Assembly: GCA_026002715.1 (NCBI GenBank)
Contig: BOCC01000134.1
Span: 1-5,360, forward strand
Length of the DNA stretch: 5,360 nucleotides
Direction: 5' to 3'
From: Synergistales bacterium
GTDB taxonomy: Bacteria > Synergistota > Synergistia > Synergistales > Aminobacteriaceae
The position numbers were made by a program, and so were the translations under genes. Positions 1 to 5,315 of this stretch are shown piece after piece; positions within the stretch are counted from its first letter, which is position 1, and each line of letters begins with the position of its first letter. The notes below the pieces were generated by a model. That model made no database searches, was not told the origin of the DNA, and saw nothing but the letters and a program-made list of their open reading frames with translations.

Positions 1-131
1 GTATCGTCAACATAAAAGACGAAGCGTTGATGGTCAAGTACAGCGAGATTTTGCGACAATACAAAGAGGAGGGGAAAAATATGTATATACCGATAGCTTT
101 GAGAGACCAAGCGGACGACCTGTTAGCAAGG
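1..131 (+). repeat. Direct repeat A, copy 1 (pairs with 391-521)
   Basis: Bases 1-131 match 391-521 with four differences (bases 44, 56, 128 and 131). All four fall at third codon positions and are synonymous (Ser, Arg, Ala, Arg). The left end of copy 1 is the window edge, so the true extent of the duplication is unknown. Confidence 0.95.
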
Positions 132-299
132 GGCATGGAAAAAGGCATGGAAAAAGGCAGAAAAGAAGGCAGAGAAGAAGGCAGAGAAGAAGGCAAGCGC
201 GAAGTAGCCCGTAACCTGTTGGTTCGCGGAATATCGCCGGACATCATAGCTGAGAGTGTCAATTTGCCTCTGGATCAAGTCCAAGGCATGATGAACTGA
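1..299 (+). CDS. 3' end of Rpn-type nuclease / putative transposase gene (partial at left edge)
   Basis: The frame is open from base 3 to a TGA at 297-299 and runs off the left edge, so only the last 98 or so residues are seen. No nuclease core (PD-(D/E)XK motif) is visible; the family call rests on the tail. That tail has an amphipathic helix (MVKYSEILRQYKEEGK), five four-residue units (MEKG, MEKG, RKEG, REEG, REEG; bases 135-194), then a compact domain (VARNLLVRGISPDIIAES, LPLDQVQ). This charged G-x-x-x run followed by a small helical domain is typical of Rpn proteins, DNA nucleases that stimulate recombination and, in studied cases, act as toxic phage-defence proteins. A hairpin terminator follows at 331-369. 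The TTG at 27 and ATG at 30 are internal codons, since the second copy encodes the same residues upstream. An unrelated coiled-coil protein is possible but less likely. Confidence 0.7.
   Translation, partial: IVNIKDEALMVKYSEILRQYKEEGKNMYIPIALRDQADDLLARGMEKGMEKGRKEGREEGREEGKREVARNLLVRGISPDIIAESVNLPLDQVQGMMN
67..299 (+). CDS. Possible internal RpnS-like small protein, 72 aa (ATG at 81)
   Basis: Within the Rpn-type tail, AGGAGGGG at 67-74 lies six bases before an ATG at 81-83. This is as strong as the ribosome site of the large surface-protein gene in this window. Translation from 81 gives 72 residues: MYIPIALRDQADDLLARG, five G-x-x-x units, and a 34-residue C-terminal domain. In characterised Rpn systems the C-terminal domain is made separately from an internal start and binds and blocks the full-length nuclease; its helix carries four-residue repeats that vary in number between strains. 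The layout here fits that model closely. The site is seen in the sequence; its use is inferred. The purine-rich sequence also encodes the residues KEEGK, so it may be partly a by-product of codon content. Confidence 0.55.
135..194 (+). repeat. 12-bp coding minisatellite, five units
   Basis: Five tandem in-frame 12-bp units encode MEKG, MEKG, RKEG, REEG and REEG. The duplicated copy downstream has only three such units (RKEG, MEKG, REEG). The 24-bp deficit exactly accounts for the offset changing from 390 to 366 between the two copies. Unit gain or loss keeps the reading frame. Confidence 0.85.
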
Positions 300-313
300 C
301 AAACCAATCCATT
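264..313 (+). repeat. Direct repeat B, copy 1 (pairs with 630-679)
   Basis: Fifty bases identical to 630-679. They cover the last 11 codons, the TGA stop and the first 14 bases after it. The region between repeats A and B differs between the copies, mostly with amino-acid changes. Confidence 0.95.
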
Positions 314-330
314 TTGCCGAATAGAGATGT

Positions 331-369
331 ATCCCCTGTATGCAAATGATAATTACAGGGGATTTTCTT
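331..369 (+). terminator. Intrinsic terminator after the first Rpn-type tail
   Basis: A perfect 10-bp stem pairs 331-340 (ATCCCCTGTA) with 354-363 (TACAGGGGAT) around a 13-base loop, followed by a T-rich run (TTTCTTAT). It lies 31 bases after the stop codon of the first copy. It overlaps the ATG at 327 that would open the longest frame into the second copy, which argues against that ATG as the real start. Confidence 0.75.
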
Positions 370-390
370 ATCTTCTGCTCTTTACGGAGC

Positions 391-521
391 GTATCGTCAA
401 CATAAAAGACGAAGCGTTGATGGTCAAGTACAGTGAGATTTTGCGGCAATACAAAGAGGAGGGGAAAAATATGTATATACCGATAGCTTTGAGAGACCAA
501 GCGGACGACCTGTTAGCGAGA
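391..521 (+). repeat. Direct repeat A, copy 2
   Basis: Second copy of the segment at 1-131. Its left boundary with the unique sequence 301-390 cannot be placed against copy 1 because copy 1 begins at the window edge. It contains the AGGAGGGG-ATG start unit. Confidence 0.95.
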
Positions 522-665
522 GGCAGAAAAGAAGGCATGGAAAAAGGCAGAGAAGAAGGCAGACTCGAAGTGGCCCGCAACTTGCTTACCAATGGCATAC
601 CGACAGATATTATCGTTAAGAGTACCGGCTTGCCTCTGGATCAAGTCCAAGGCATGATGAACTGA
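471..665 (+). CDS. Free-standing RpnS-like small protein, 64 aa (duplicated Rpn tail)
   Basis: ATG 471 is preceded by AGGAGGGG at 457-464 with a six-base spacer, and the frame ends at TGA 663-665. The 64-residue product has the same 18-residue start as the internal product of the first copy (MYIPIALRDQADDLLARG). It then has three rather than five four-residue units, and a 34-residue domain sharing VARNLL, G-I, DII and LPLDQVQGMMN. About ten residues in the middle differ. A longer frame opens at ATG 327, but that start sits in a terminator stem and has no good ribosome site. No nuclease part is attached, so this is either a solo antitoxin-like gene or the decaying remnant of a full-length copy. 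The intact frame and synonymous-only changes in its first part favour a coding past. No clear promoter is seen; it may depend on readthrough of the 331-369 hairpin. Confidence 0.55.
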   Translation: MYIPIALRDQADDLLARGRKEGMEKGREEGRLEVARNLLTNGIPTDIIVKSTGLPLDQVQGMMN

Positions 666-679
666 CAAACCAATCCATT
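630..679 (+). repeat. Direct repeat B, copy 2
   Basis: Identical to 264-313 over 50 bases, covering the end of the coding frame and the first bases after the stop. It closes the duplicated unit on the right. Confidence 0.95.
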
Positions 680-701
680 CTCCATTCTCCACTCTCCATT
701 C
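675..701 (+). repeat. 7-bp tandem repeat CCATTCT
   Basis: Four consecutive units, CCATTCT, CCATTCT, CCACTCT and CCATTC(A), lie between the second Rpn-type tail and its terminator. The third unit has one change and the last is incomplete. It overlaps the right end of repeat B, exactly where the two copies stop matching. No function is evident. Confidence 0.7.
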
Positions 702-739
702 AAGAGAAAGGTGACGATTTTGTAACCTTTCTCTTTTTT
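702..739 (+). terminator. Intrinsic terminator after the duplicated tail
   Basis: A perfect 11-bp stem pairs 702-712 (AAGAGAAAGGT) with 725-735 (ACCTTTCTCTT) around a 12-base loop. The T-run continues to 739. It ends transcription from the Rpn-type region and insulates the surface-protein gene, which then needs its own promoter. Confidence 0.85.
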
Positions 740-750
740 GCGTTTGAATA

Positions 751-759
751 TGCTACTAT
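751..759 (+). promoter_or_regulatory. Candidate extended -10 promoter for the leader and surface protein
   Basis: TGCTACTAT matches the extended -10 pattern TGnTATAAT with one mismatch in the hexamer. It sits 12 bases after the preceding terminator's T-run, where a promoter is needed. The -35 region at the usual distance is poor, as is common for extended -10 promoters. Transcription would start near 766, giving a leader of about 340 bases. Confidence 0.35.
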
Positions 760-790
760 AACGAAGATCACTTCTTGAAAGCGTGGACGC

Positions 791-832
791 GTTTAGGGGG
801 CGCGGAGCGAAAAAGCGAAAAACCGCCTAAAA
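791..832 (+). other. Leader hairpin of unknown role
   Basis: TTTAGG at 792-797 pairs with CCTAAA at 826-831 and is extended by two G-C pairs (798-799 with 823-824) past a bulged G825. An inner CGC/GCG helix (801-803 with 815-817) can stack above an A-rich internal loop. I do not recognise a known riboswitch. It ends ten bases before the ribosome site of the leader ORF. Confidence 0.35.
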
Positions 833-858
833 TTTCATCAAGAAAGGACTTGACAAAT

Positions 859-1080
<222 letters not shown>

Positions 1081-1090
1081 CACACCTTAT

Positions 1091-1098
1091 AGGAGGGG
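1091..1098 (+). promoter_or_regulatory. Ribosome binding site of the surface protein
   Basis: AGGAGGGG, a near-perfect Shine-Dalgarno sequence, lies six bases before ATG 1105. This fixes the start of the large gene and shows that it can be translated independently of the leader ORF. Confidence 0.9.
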
Positions 1099-1104
1099 AA
1101 TTTT

Positions 1105-1218
1105 ATGAACACAACTATCTCAAAACACGCTTGGAGCAAGAAAATCCTCGCAATCGTACTCACGGCGGTCATGGCGTTTGGGCTGCTACCGACATTCGCG
1201 CCGATTACGGCAAGCGCG
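1105..1218 (+). other. Signal peptide coding segment
   Basis: Residues 1-38: a polar N-region with K12 K13, a hydrophobic stretch (ILAIVLTAVMAFGLL), then A36-S37-A38 as an A-x-A site for signal peptidase I. No lipobox Cys is present, so the N-terminus is not a lipoprotein signal. Confidence 0.9.
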
Positions 1219-4200
1219 GCCATGCCGACGGCAGACGGGATGTGGCAGATGTACGCCGGCGTGGATTTCTCCGAATTGACAAACCCCGCCAACAAGATAT
1301 ATTACGGCGCGTATAAGCACCGCACCGGGTTGTTAAGCGGGAGGGACAGCGAAACCTGCCCCGTCCTGTGGCGGATTATGGGCGAGGAAGCCGGGGATGG
1401 CGCTATAACCTTATTCAGCGAGTATGTGCTGGATAACCATTCCTTTCACGAGACGCTTGCCAACGGCGCCAATTACTACGGCGCTTCAGAGATTTACATA
1501 TGGCTGGCCGACGAGTTTACCAATGAAATCTTCTCCGCGCCTGAGGACAACCACGGGCTGTATAAGGACGTAATGATCGGCATGTATAACAGTACCAACC
1601 TCCCTGGTCTCGAAATAACGGGAAGTTACAGCGTCGGCAGTTACGATTACCCGAGTAGCTTGCCGTGGAAATCCGGCGGCAAGCTATATCTGCCCTGGAG
1701 CGCAAATACACAGACTAATAAGAATGTGTACTGGACGGCGGGGAATGACGTGGCTTTGGGCAGACTCGCCATCAATGATGCTGCGGGGAATATAGGAACA
1801 TACAGAAACGGAACCGCTGCGGCTTACTGGACGCGGTCGGCAGCCTATAACAACGCCACGCAAGCAATTACCGTCTCTGACACCGGCTCTCTCGTATCTA
1901 CTGGCGTCACTCTCCCACTGGGAGTCCGGCCCGCTTTCAAAATAAATCCGGCCCAAATAATATTTGCGTCTGAAATCAAAACCTCCGCAAATACCGCAAT
2001 CGGAGAAACGGCGGCGGACGACACAGATTACGCCGCACCGGCAGACGGCACAAAAAATTTCAAATTGACGGTTGAAAGTAATTTCCTGACTCCCTGGTTG
2101 GATGAAGGGGGGACGATGAAGGCGGGCGGCGACAATGTAACAGAATTTCTGACCAAAACGGTAGTCCCCGGCGGCACGGTAGCCATAGCCGCCACCGGCA
2201 CACCCGCAGGCACAAACCTTACCTATAAAATCGTGAACAGCAGCGGCGCTATTGTCGGCTACGGGCAAGGCGCCAACACGACCCTCACGGTAAACGCCAA
2301 AAACCTGTCCGGCGCGAACCTCCCGGTCGGCGACTACAAGGTCTATGTCTGGGTGCAGAAAAACAGCGATAAAAATTCACACGAGGCCTCCAACCCAAGA
2401 CGTTTCACGCTGAAGGTGGCGCCGCAAAGCGCGGCGGCCCCAATCATCGGAACGCAGCCCACCGGCGCGACCTACACGCGGAACGCGGCGGCGACGGCTC
2501 TGAATGTGGCGGCGACGGTAAGCGACGGCGGGACGCTCTCCTACCAGTGGTACAGAAACACGACAAGCAGCACAAGCGGCGGCTCGTTCATCGGCGACGC
2601 GCAAACCGCCAGCTACACCCCGCCTACCACGACGGCGGGAACGGTGTATTACTATTGCGTGGTGACAAACACCAACATTAAAGCCAGCGTAACTAAAACC
2701 GCGACGGCAACGAGCAGTAGTGCGGCGGTAACCGTAAACAAAGCGAATGTGAACAGCAATATCAGCTTCACCCCCGGCGGCGCGGTCTACACAGGCTCGG
2801 AGTTGGATTGTGCGGCGGCGACGATAAGCGGGTTTACGGCAGGGGCAACATCGTGGACATACACCTATGTCGCGGACACCGATACAACCAAAACCTCCTT
2901 GCTCGGCACAAACGGCAAGCCCCTCACGGTGGGGGAGTATATCGTCACGGCGGTCTATGAGGACGCGGGAAACAAAGGCACGAAAAGCGGGACTTTTACG
3001 GTGACCAAGGCCAGCCAAACCGCGCCGGGAGCGCCGACGCTTGATACAAAGACGCACAACACCGTCACGCTGACGGCGAACGCCCTGTATGAGTTTTCAA
3101 AGGACAGCTCGACTTGGCAAAAGAGCAGCGAGTTCGGCAACCTGGCCGCAGGTACGGCGTACACGTTCTATCAGAGAGTGGCCGGAACTGACAACACGTT
3201 TGCGTCCCCGGCAAGCGCGGTTCTGAACGTAACCACCGACGCCGAACCGGGGGGCGTTTTAATCGGAACAGCGACGATAGACAACACGTCGCCGCGTATA
3301 GGCGACACGCTAACCGCTTCCCTTGTGAACGGCAACAACACCGGCACATTGAGCTACGTATGGAAAGCGGACGGCGCACAGGCAGGCACGGGAACGAGCT
3401 ACGCCGTATCGCTTGCAGACCTCGACAAGACGATAACGCTTGAAATCAAGTCCGACAAGGAAACCGGCACGGCCACAAGCGCGCCAACGGCGGCGGTATT
3501 GAAGAAAGCGGCGCTACTCGCGCCGTCCGCGCCGACGCTTGACACCAAGACGCACAACACCGTCACGCTGACGGCGAACGCGCTGTACGAGTTTTCAAAG
3601 GACGGCGCGGCATGGCAGACAAGCAGCGTATTTAACAGTCTAAATCCAAGCGCGGCGTACACTTTCTATCAAAGGTTAGCGGAAACCTCCGACACGCTGG
3701 CGTCTGAGGCAAGCGCCGTATTGAACGTAACCACCGACGCCGCGCCGCCCACTCTCGACACGCAAAACAACGTCACCATCGGCGGCGTCTGGACAAACCT
3801 CGCCGATAACGCGAGCGGAACGGGCTGGACATGGGACGCGGACGCAAAAACCCTGACACTTACCGGCGACACTACAGACGAGATAAAAATCGCCTCCGAG
3901 ACGGACGAAATAACGGTTCGCGTCACGGATAACGTAAACGTCCCAAAGATCGTCAAGACGGGAAGCGGTTCTCTCAAAATAACTGTAGAGACGGACAAGG
4001 TTCTCTCAGTATCCAACACTAACGGCCCGGCCATTTCCTCAGAAGGGGATATTTACATCGACAGCGGAACAGTCAAGGCCAACGTGACCGGCACGGGCAA
4101 CACAGAACCGGCAATAAAAGCCGGAGGAAATATAACCATCACCGGCACGGCGAACGTAATAGCCTCAAACAGCGGGACGGGAGCGAACAGCGGCGCGATA

Positions 4201-4842
4201 GCGTCGGGGAATGGAAAGGATGTCGTCATCTCCGGCGGCGCTTCCGTCATCGCGGAGTCGAATGGCAGCGGAGCGGCGATATCCGCTGGCGGCGACCTCA
4301 CGATAACCGCCGACGCGGACGTGACCGCGAACGGTTACGGCGCGAACAGCGGAGGCACGGCGTCAGGAGGCAAGACGACGATTTCCACCGGCGGCAGAGT
4401 GGACGTCACGAGCACAGGAACCGCCGACGCCATAAGCGCAACGGGCGGCGTGGAGATAACGAACGGCACGAACACCATCGAAGCGAGCGGCACCGGCAAC
4501 GCTATCAACGCGAACGGGATAATCTCCATCACGGGCGGACACACGGAGATAACAGACCAAGGCAGCGGGACGAATCCCTATCCCCCAGCGATGAGCGGAG
4601 CCGATACGGTCGTTATCGTCAACGGACAGATAATCTTCGGCGACCCCGCGACTCCGGACGACCCCGATAATCCCGACGACCCCGATAATCCCGACAATCC
4701 TGACAACCCCGATAACGGCGATGACCCCGACAACGGCTATGAAAGCGGAAGCGGAGGCGGAGGCGGCTGCAACGCCGGGACTGGCGCGGGAACGCTGTCG
4801 CTGCTGGCGGCGGCGCTGTGGAAAAGACGGCGCACCAAGTAA
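1105..4842 (+). CDS. Large secreted multidomain surface protein with C-terminal sorting signal
   Basis: 1245 residues. A Sec signal peptide spans 1-38 (KK, hydrophobic core, cleavage after ASA). Residues 45-280 resemble DUF6273: KIYYGAY, VLWRIM, LFSEYVLDN, a Trp-rich core, YWTRS at 241-245, and the closing GVRPAFKI at 273-280. Residues 281-445 are not recognised. Residues 447-545 look Ig-like (LSYQWYRN, YYYCVV), and 548-636 like a bacterial MBG/Ig module ending FTVTKA. Two near-identical FN3-like modules (about 643-713 and 809-879) flank another Ig-like segment (717-800). Residues 890-1179 begin with a GWTWDADAKTLTLTG motif and continue with about seven G/T/A-rich repeats, probably a beta-helix like carbohydrate-binding Cthe_2159-type domains. 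A Pro/Asp/Asn spacer (1180-1212) and a sorting signal (1213-1245) end it. The likely role is a surface adhesin or glycan-binding protein; the ligand is unknown. Start: the ATG has a strong ribosome site and gives a complete signal peptide. Confidence 0.9.
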   Translation: MNTTISKHAWSKKILAIVLTAVMAFGLLPTFAPITASAAMPTADGMWQMYAGVDFSELTNPANKIYYGAYKHRTGLLSGRDSETCPVLWRIMGEEAGDGAITLFSEYVLDNHSFHETLANGANYYGASEIYIWLADEFTNEIFSAPEDNHGLYKDVMIGMYNSTNLPGLEITGSYSVGSYDYPSSLPWKSGGKLYLPWSANTQTNKNVYWTAGNDVALGRLAINDAAGNIGTYRNGTAAAYWTRSAAYNNATQAITVSDTGSLVSTGVTLPLGVRPAFKINPAQIIFASEIKTSANTAIGETAADDTDYAAPADGTKNFKLTVESNFLTPWLDEGGTMKAGGDNVTEFLTKTVVPGGTVAIAATGTPAGTNLTYKIVNSSGAIVGYGQGANTTLTVNAKNLSGANLPVGDYKVYVWVQKNSDKNSHEASNPRRFTLKVAPQSAAAPIIGTQPTGATYTRNAAATALNVAATVSDGGTLSYQWYRNTTSSTSGGSFIGDAQTASYTPPTTTAGTVYYYCVVTNTNIKASVTKTATATSSSAAVTVNKANVNSNISFTPGGAVYTGSELDCAAATISGFTAGATSWTYTYVADTDTTKTSLLGTNGKPLTVGEYIVTAVYEDAGNKGTKSGTFTVTKASQTAPGAPTLDTKTHNTVTLTANALYEFSKDSSTWQKSSEFGNLAAGTAYTFYQRVAGTDNTFASPASAVLNVTTDAEPGGVLIGTATIDNTSPRIGDTLTASLVNGNNTGTLSYVWKADGAQAGTGTSYAVSLADLDKTITLEIKSDKETGTATSAPTAAVLKKAALLAPSAPTLDTKTHNTVTLTANALYEFSKDGAAWQTSSVFNSLNPSAAYTFYQRLAETSDTLASEASAVLNVTTDAAPPTLDTQNNVTIGGVWTNLADNASGTGWTWDADAKTLTLTGDTTDEIKIASETDEITVRVTDNVNVPKIVKTGSGSLKITVETDKVLSVSNTNGPAISSEGDIYIDSGTVKANVTGTGNTEPAIKAGGNITITGTANVIASNSGTGANSGAIASGNGKDVVISGGASVIAESNGSGAAISAGGDLTITADADVTANGYGANSGGTASGGKTTISTGGRVDVTSTGTADAISATGGVEITNGTNTIEASGTGNAINANGIISITGGHTEITDQGSGTNPYPPAMSGADTVVIVNGQIIFGDPATPDDPDNPDDPDNPDNPDNPDNGDDPDNGYESGSGGGGGCNAGTGAGTLSLLAAALWKRRRTK
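3031..3243 (+). repeat. FN3-like module, copy 1 (pairs with 3529-3741)
   Basis: Encodes residues 643-713, starting APTLDTKTHNTVTLTANA and ending AVLNVTTDA. It aligns with the second copy at a constant offset of 498 bases without gaps. The first 75 bases are nearly identical and the middle has diverged. Confidence 0.9.
3529..3741 (+). repeat. FN3-like module, copy 2
   Basis: Encodes residues 809-879, with the same start (APTLDTKTHNTVTLTANA) and end (AVLNVTTDA) as copy 1. Recombination between the copies would remove or add 166 codons in frame, including the Ig-like segment between them. Confidence 0.9.
4021..4638 (+). repeat. Beta-helix-type coding repeats, about seven units
   Basis: Residues 973-1178 hold degenerate units of roughly 22-28 residues built on AI-S-x-GGD-I-x-I-x-G-x-x-x-V-x-A-x-x-x-GTG. 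Examples are AIKAGGNITITGTANV, AISAGGDLTITADADV and AINANGIISITGGHTEI. Alternating short hydrophobic strands and Gly/Asn turns fit a right-handed parallel beta-helix. The repeats are conserved in protein rather than in DNA. Confidence 0.7.
4642..4737 (+). repeat. Pro-Asp-Asn wall-spanning spacer
   Basis: Residues 1180-1211 are almost entirely D, P and N in DPDNP-type units encoded by 9-bp steps. Such acidic, proline-rich stretches commonly hold surface domains away from the envelope. The short DNA repeats may vary in number between strains. Confidence 0.85.
4741..4839 (+). other. C-terminal sorting signal, Synergist-CTERM-like
   Basis: Residues 1213-1245: a Ser/Gly run, GGGGGCNAG with the protein's conserved-type Cys at 1222, a short hydrophobic helix (TLSLLAAALW), then KRRRTK at the very end. 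The three parts match the general plan of CTERM sorting signals, and GGCNAG is characteristic of the Synergistes type. In related Cys-containing signals an intramembrane protease cleaves near the Cys and the protein ends up lipid-anchored at the surface. No processing enzyme is encoded in this window. Confidence 0.75.
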
Positions 4843-4904
4843 CAATATCCTTTACTCATTGCACGGCCGTTTCATAAAAAATTTCAGGCTTAACAAGAAT
4901 GCAC

Positions 4905-4950
4905 AAAAGGGAAGCCTCTCGCCTCCCGCGAGTTCGCGGCTTCCCTTTTT
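4905..4950. terminator. Bidirectional intrinsic terminator between convergent genes
   Basis: A perfect 12-bp stem pairs 4905-4916 (AAAAGGGAAGCC) with 4938-4949. A second stem inside the loop pairs CTCGC (4918-4922) with GCGAG (4928-4932). On the plus strand the U-run is 4946-4950. On the minus strand the AAAA at 4905-4908 gives a four-U run. It serves the surface protein and probably the minus-strand gene beyond it. Confidence 0.85.
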
Positions 4951-4974
4951 GTTGTTTTGCAATGCTTTAGGTTG

Positions 4975-5011
4975 TTTAGCGTCTTGTTTACTTTTAGCCG
5001 TCTTGTTTACT
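4975..5011. repeat. 18/19-bp tandem duplication next to the minus-strand stop
   Basis: TTTAGC followed by GTCTTGTTTACT (4975-4992) is repeated as TTTAGCC plus GTCTTGTTTACT (4993-5011), with one inserted C. On the minus strand it begins within the TAG stop of the Rpn-type gene. No function is evident. Confidence 0.8.
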
Positions 5012-5315
5012 ATCGAGGAACTAATATTTGGAGCTGATCTATCGGCAATTCAGCAATCTCGGCGACTTCCAACAACGTCATGCCGCGCGCCAGCAACTTT
5101 CGCGCCATATCAAAAGCCTTTTCGACTTTACCTTCAGCTCTGCCTTCGGCTTTACCTTCGGCTTTACCTTCGGCTTTACCTTCGGCTTTACCTTCGGCTT
5201 TGCCTTTCTCAATGCCTTCCTTGATGCCCTTCTCAATGCCTCTTAGTTCCGCTTTTTCCGCCGCCTCTTCCGAATAGGTCAAAATTCTATCCTGCAACAT
5301 CACATCCCCCTCCTT
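5010..5315 (-). CDS. Possible internal RpnS-like small protein, 96 aa (ATG at 5300)
   Basis: On the minus strand AAGGAGGGGG (5315-5306) precedes an in-frame ATG (5300-5298) with a five-base spacer, or eight from the AGGAGG core. The product would be 96 residues, beginning MLQDRILTYSEEAAEKAELRG, then the four-residue repeats and the C-terminal domain. The start falls at the same architectural place as in the two plus-strand tails, although the surrounding protein sequence is different, which argues against coincidence. Use of the start is inferred. Confidence 0.5.
   Translation of the reverse strand, partial: KEGDVMLQDRILTYSEEAAEKAELRGIEKGIKEGIEKGKAEGKAEGKAEGKAEGKAEGRAEGKVEKAFDMARKLLARGMTLLEVAEIAELPIDQLQILVPR

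Noticed and set aside
327..470. Longer start at ATG 327 for the second Rpn-type copy (112 aa).
   Set aside because: The ATG abuts a terminator stem (331-363), has no good ribosome site, and the first residues match nothing in the first copy. ATG 471 with AGGAGGGG is far better.
791..832. Known riboswitch in the leader.
   Set aside because: The hairpin is real on paper, but I see no conserved core of any riboswitch class I can recall.
850..855. TTGACA as a -35 promoter box.
   Set aside because: No acceptable -10 hexamer occurs 16-18 bases downstream. It lies between the ribosome site and start of the leader ORF.
1829..1942. Diversity-generating retroelement target (C-type-lectin-like variable end).
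   Set aside because: No reverse transcriptase, template repeat or adenine-biased variation is present in the window. The resemblance is only in the closing motif.
2377..3057. Minus-strand open frame of 226 codons, and several others, inside the large gene.
   Set aside because: They are GC-driven shadows antisense to a gene with a clear signal peptide, domain order and ribosome site. Their products are Arg/Cys-rich low-complexity sequence with no recognisable domain.
4721..5224. Plus-strand open frame across the surface-protein end, the terminator and the convergent gene.
   Set aside because: It crosses a strong terminator and reads the 12-bp repeats in antisense (repeated LRLYLRLY). It has no ribosome site.
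5028..5277. Plus-strand open frames with GFTF or SALP repeats.
   Set aside because: They are antisense readings of the GKAE-coding repeats. The minus frame has the conserved Rpn-type tail.
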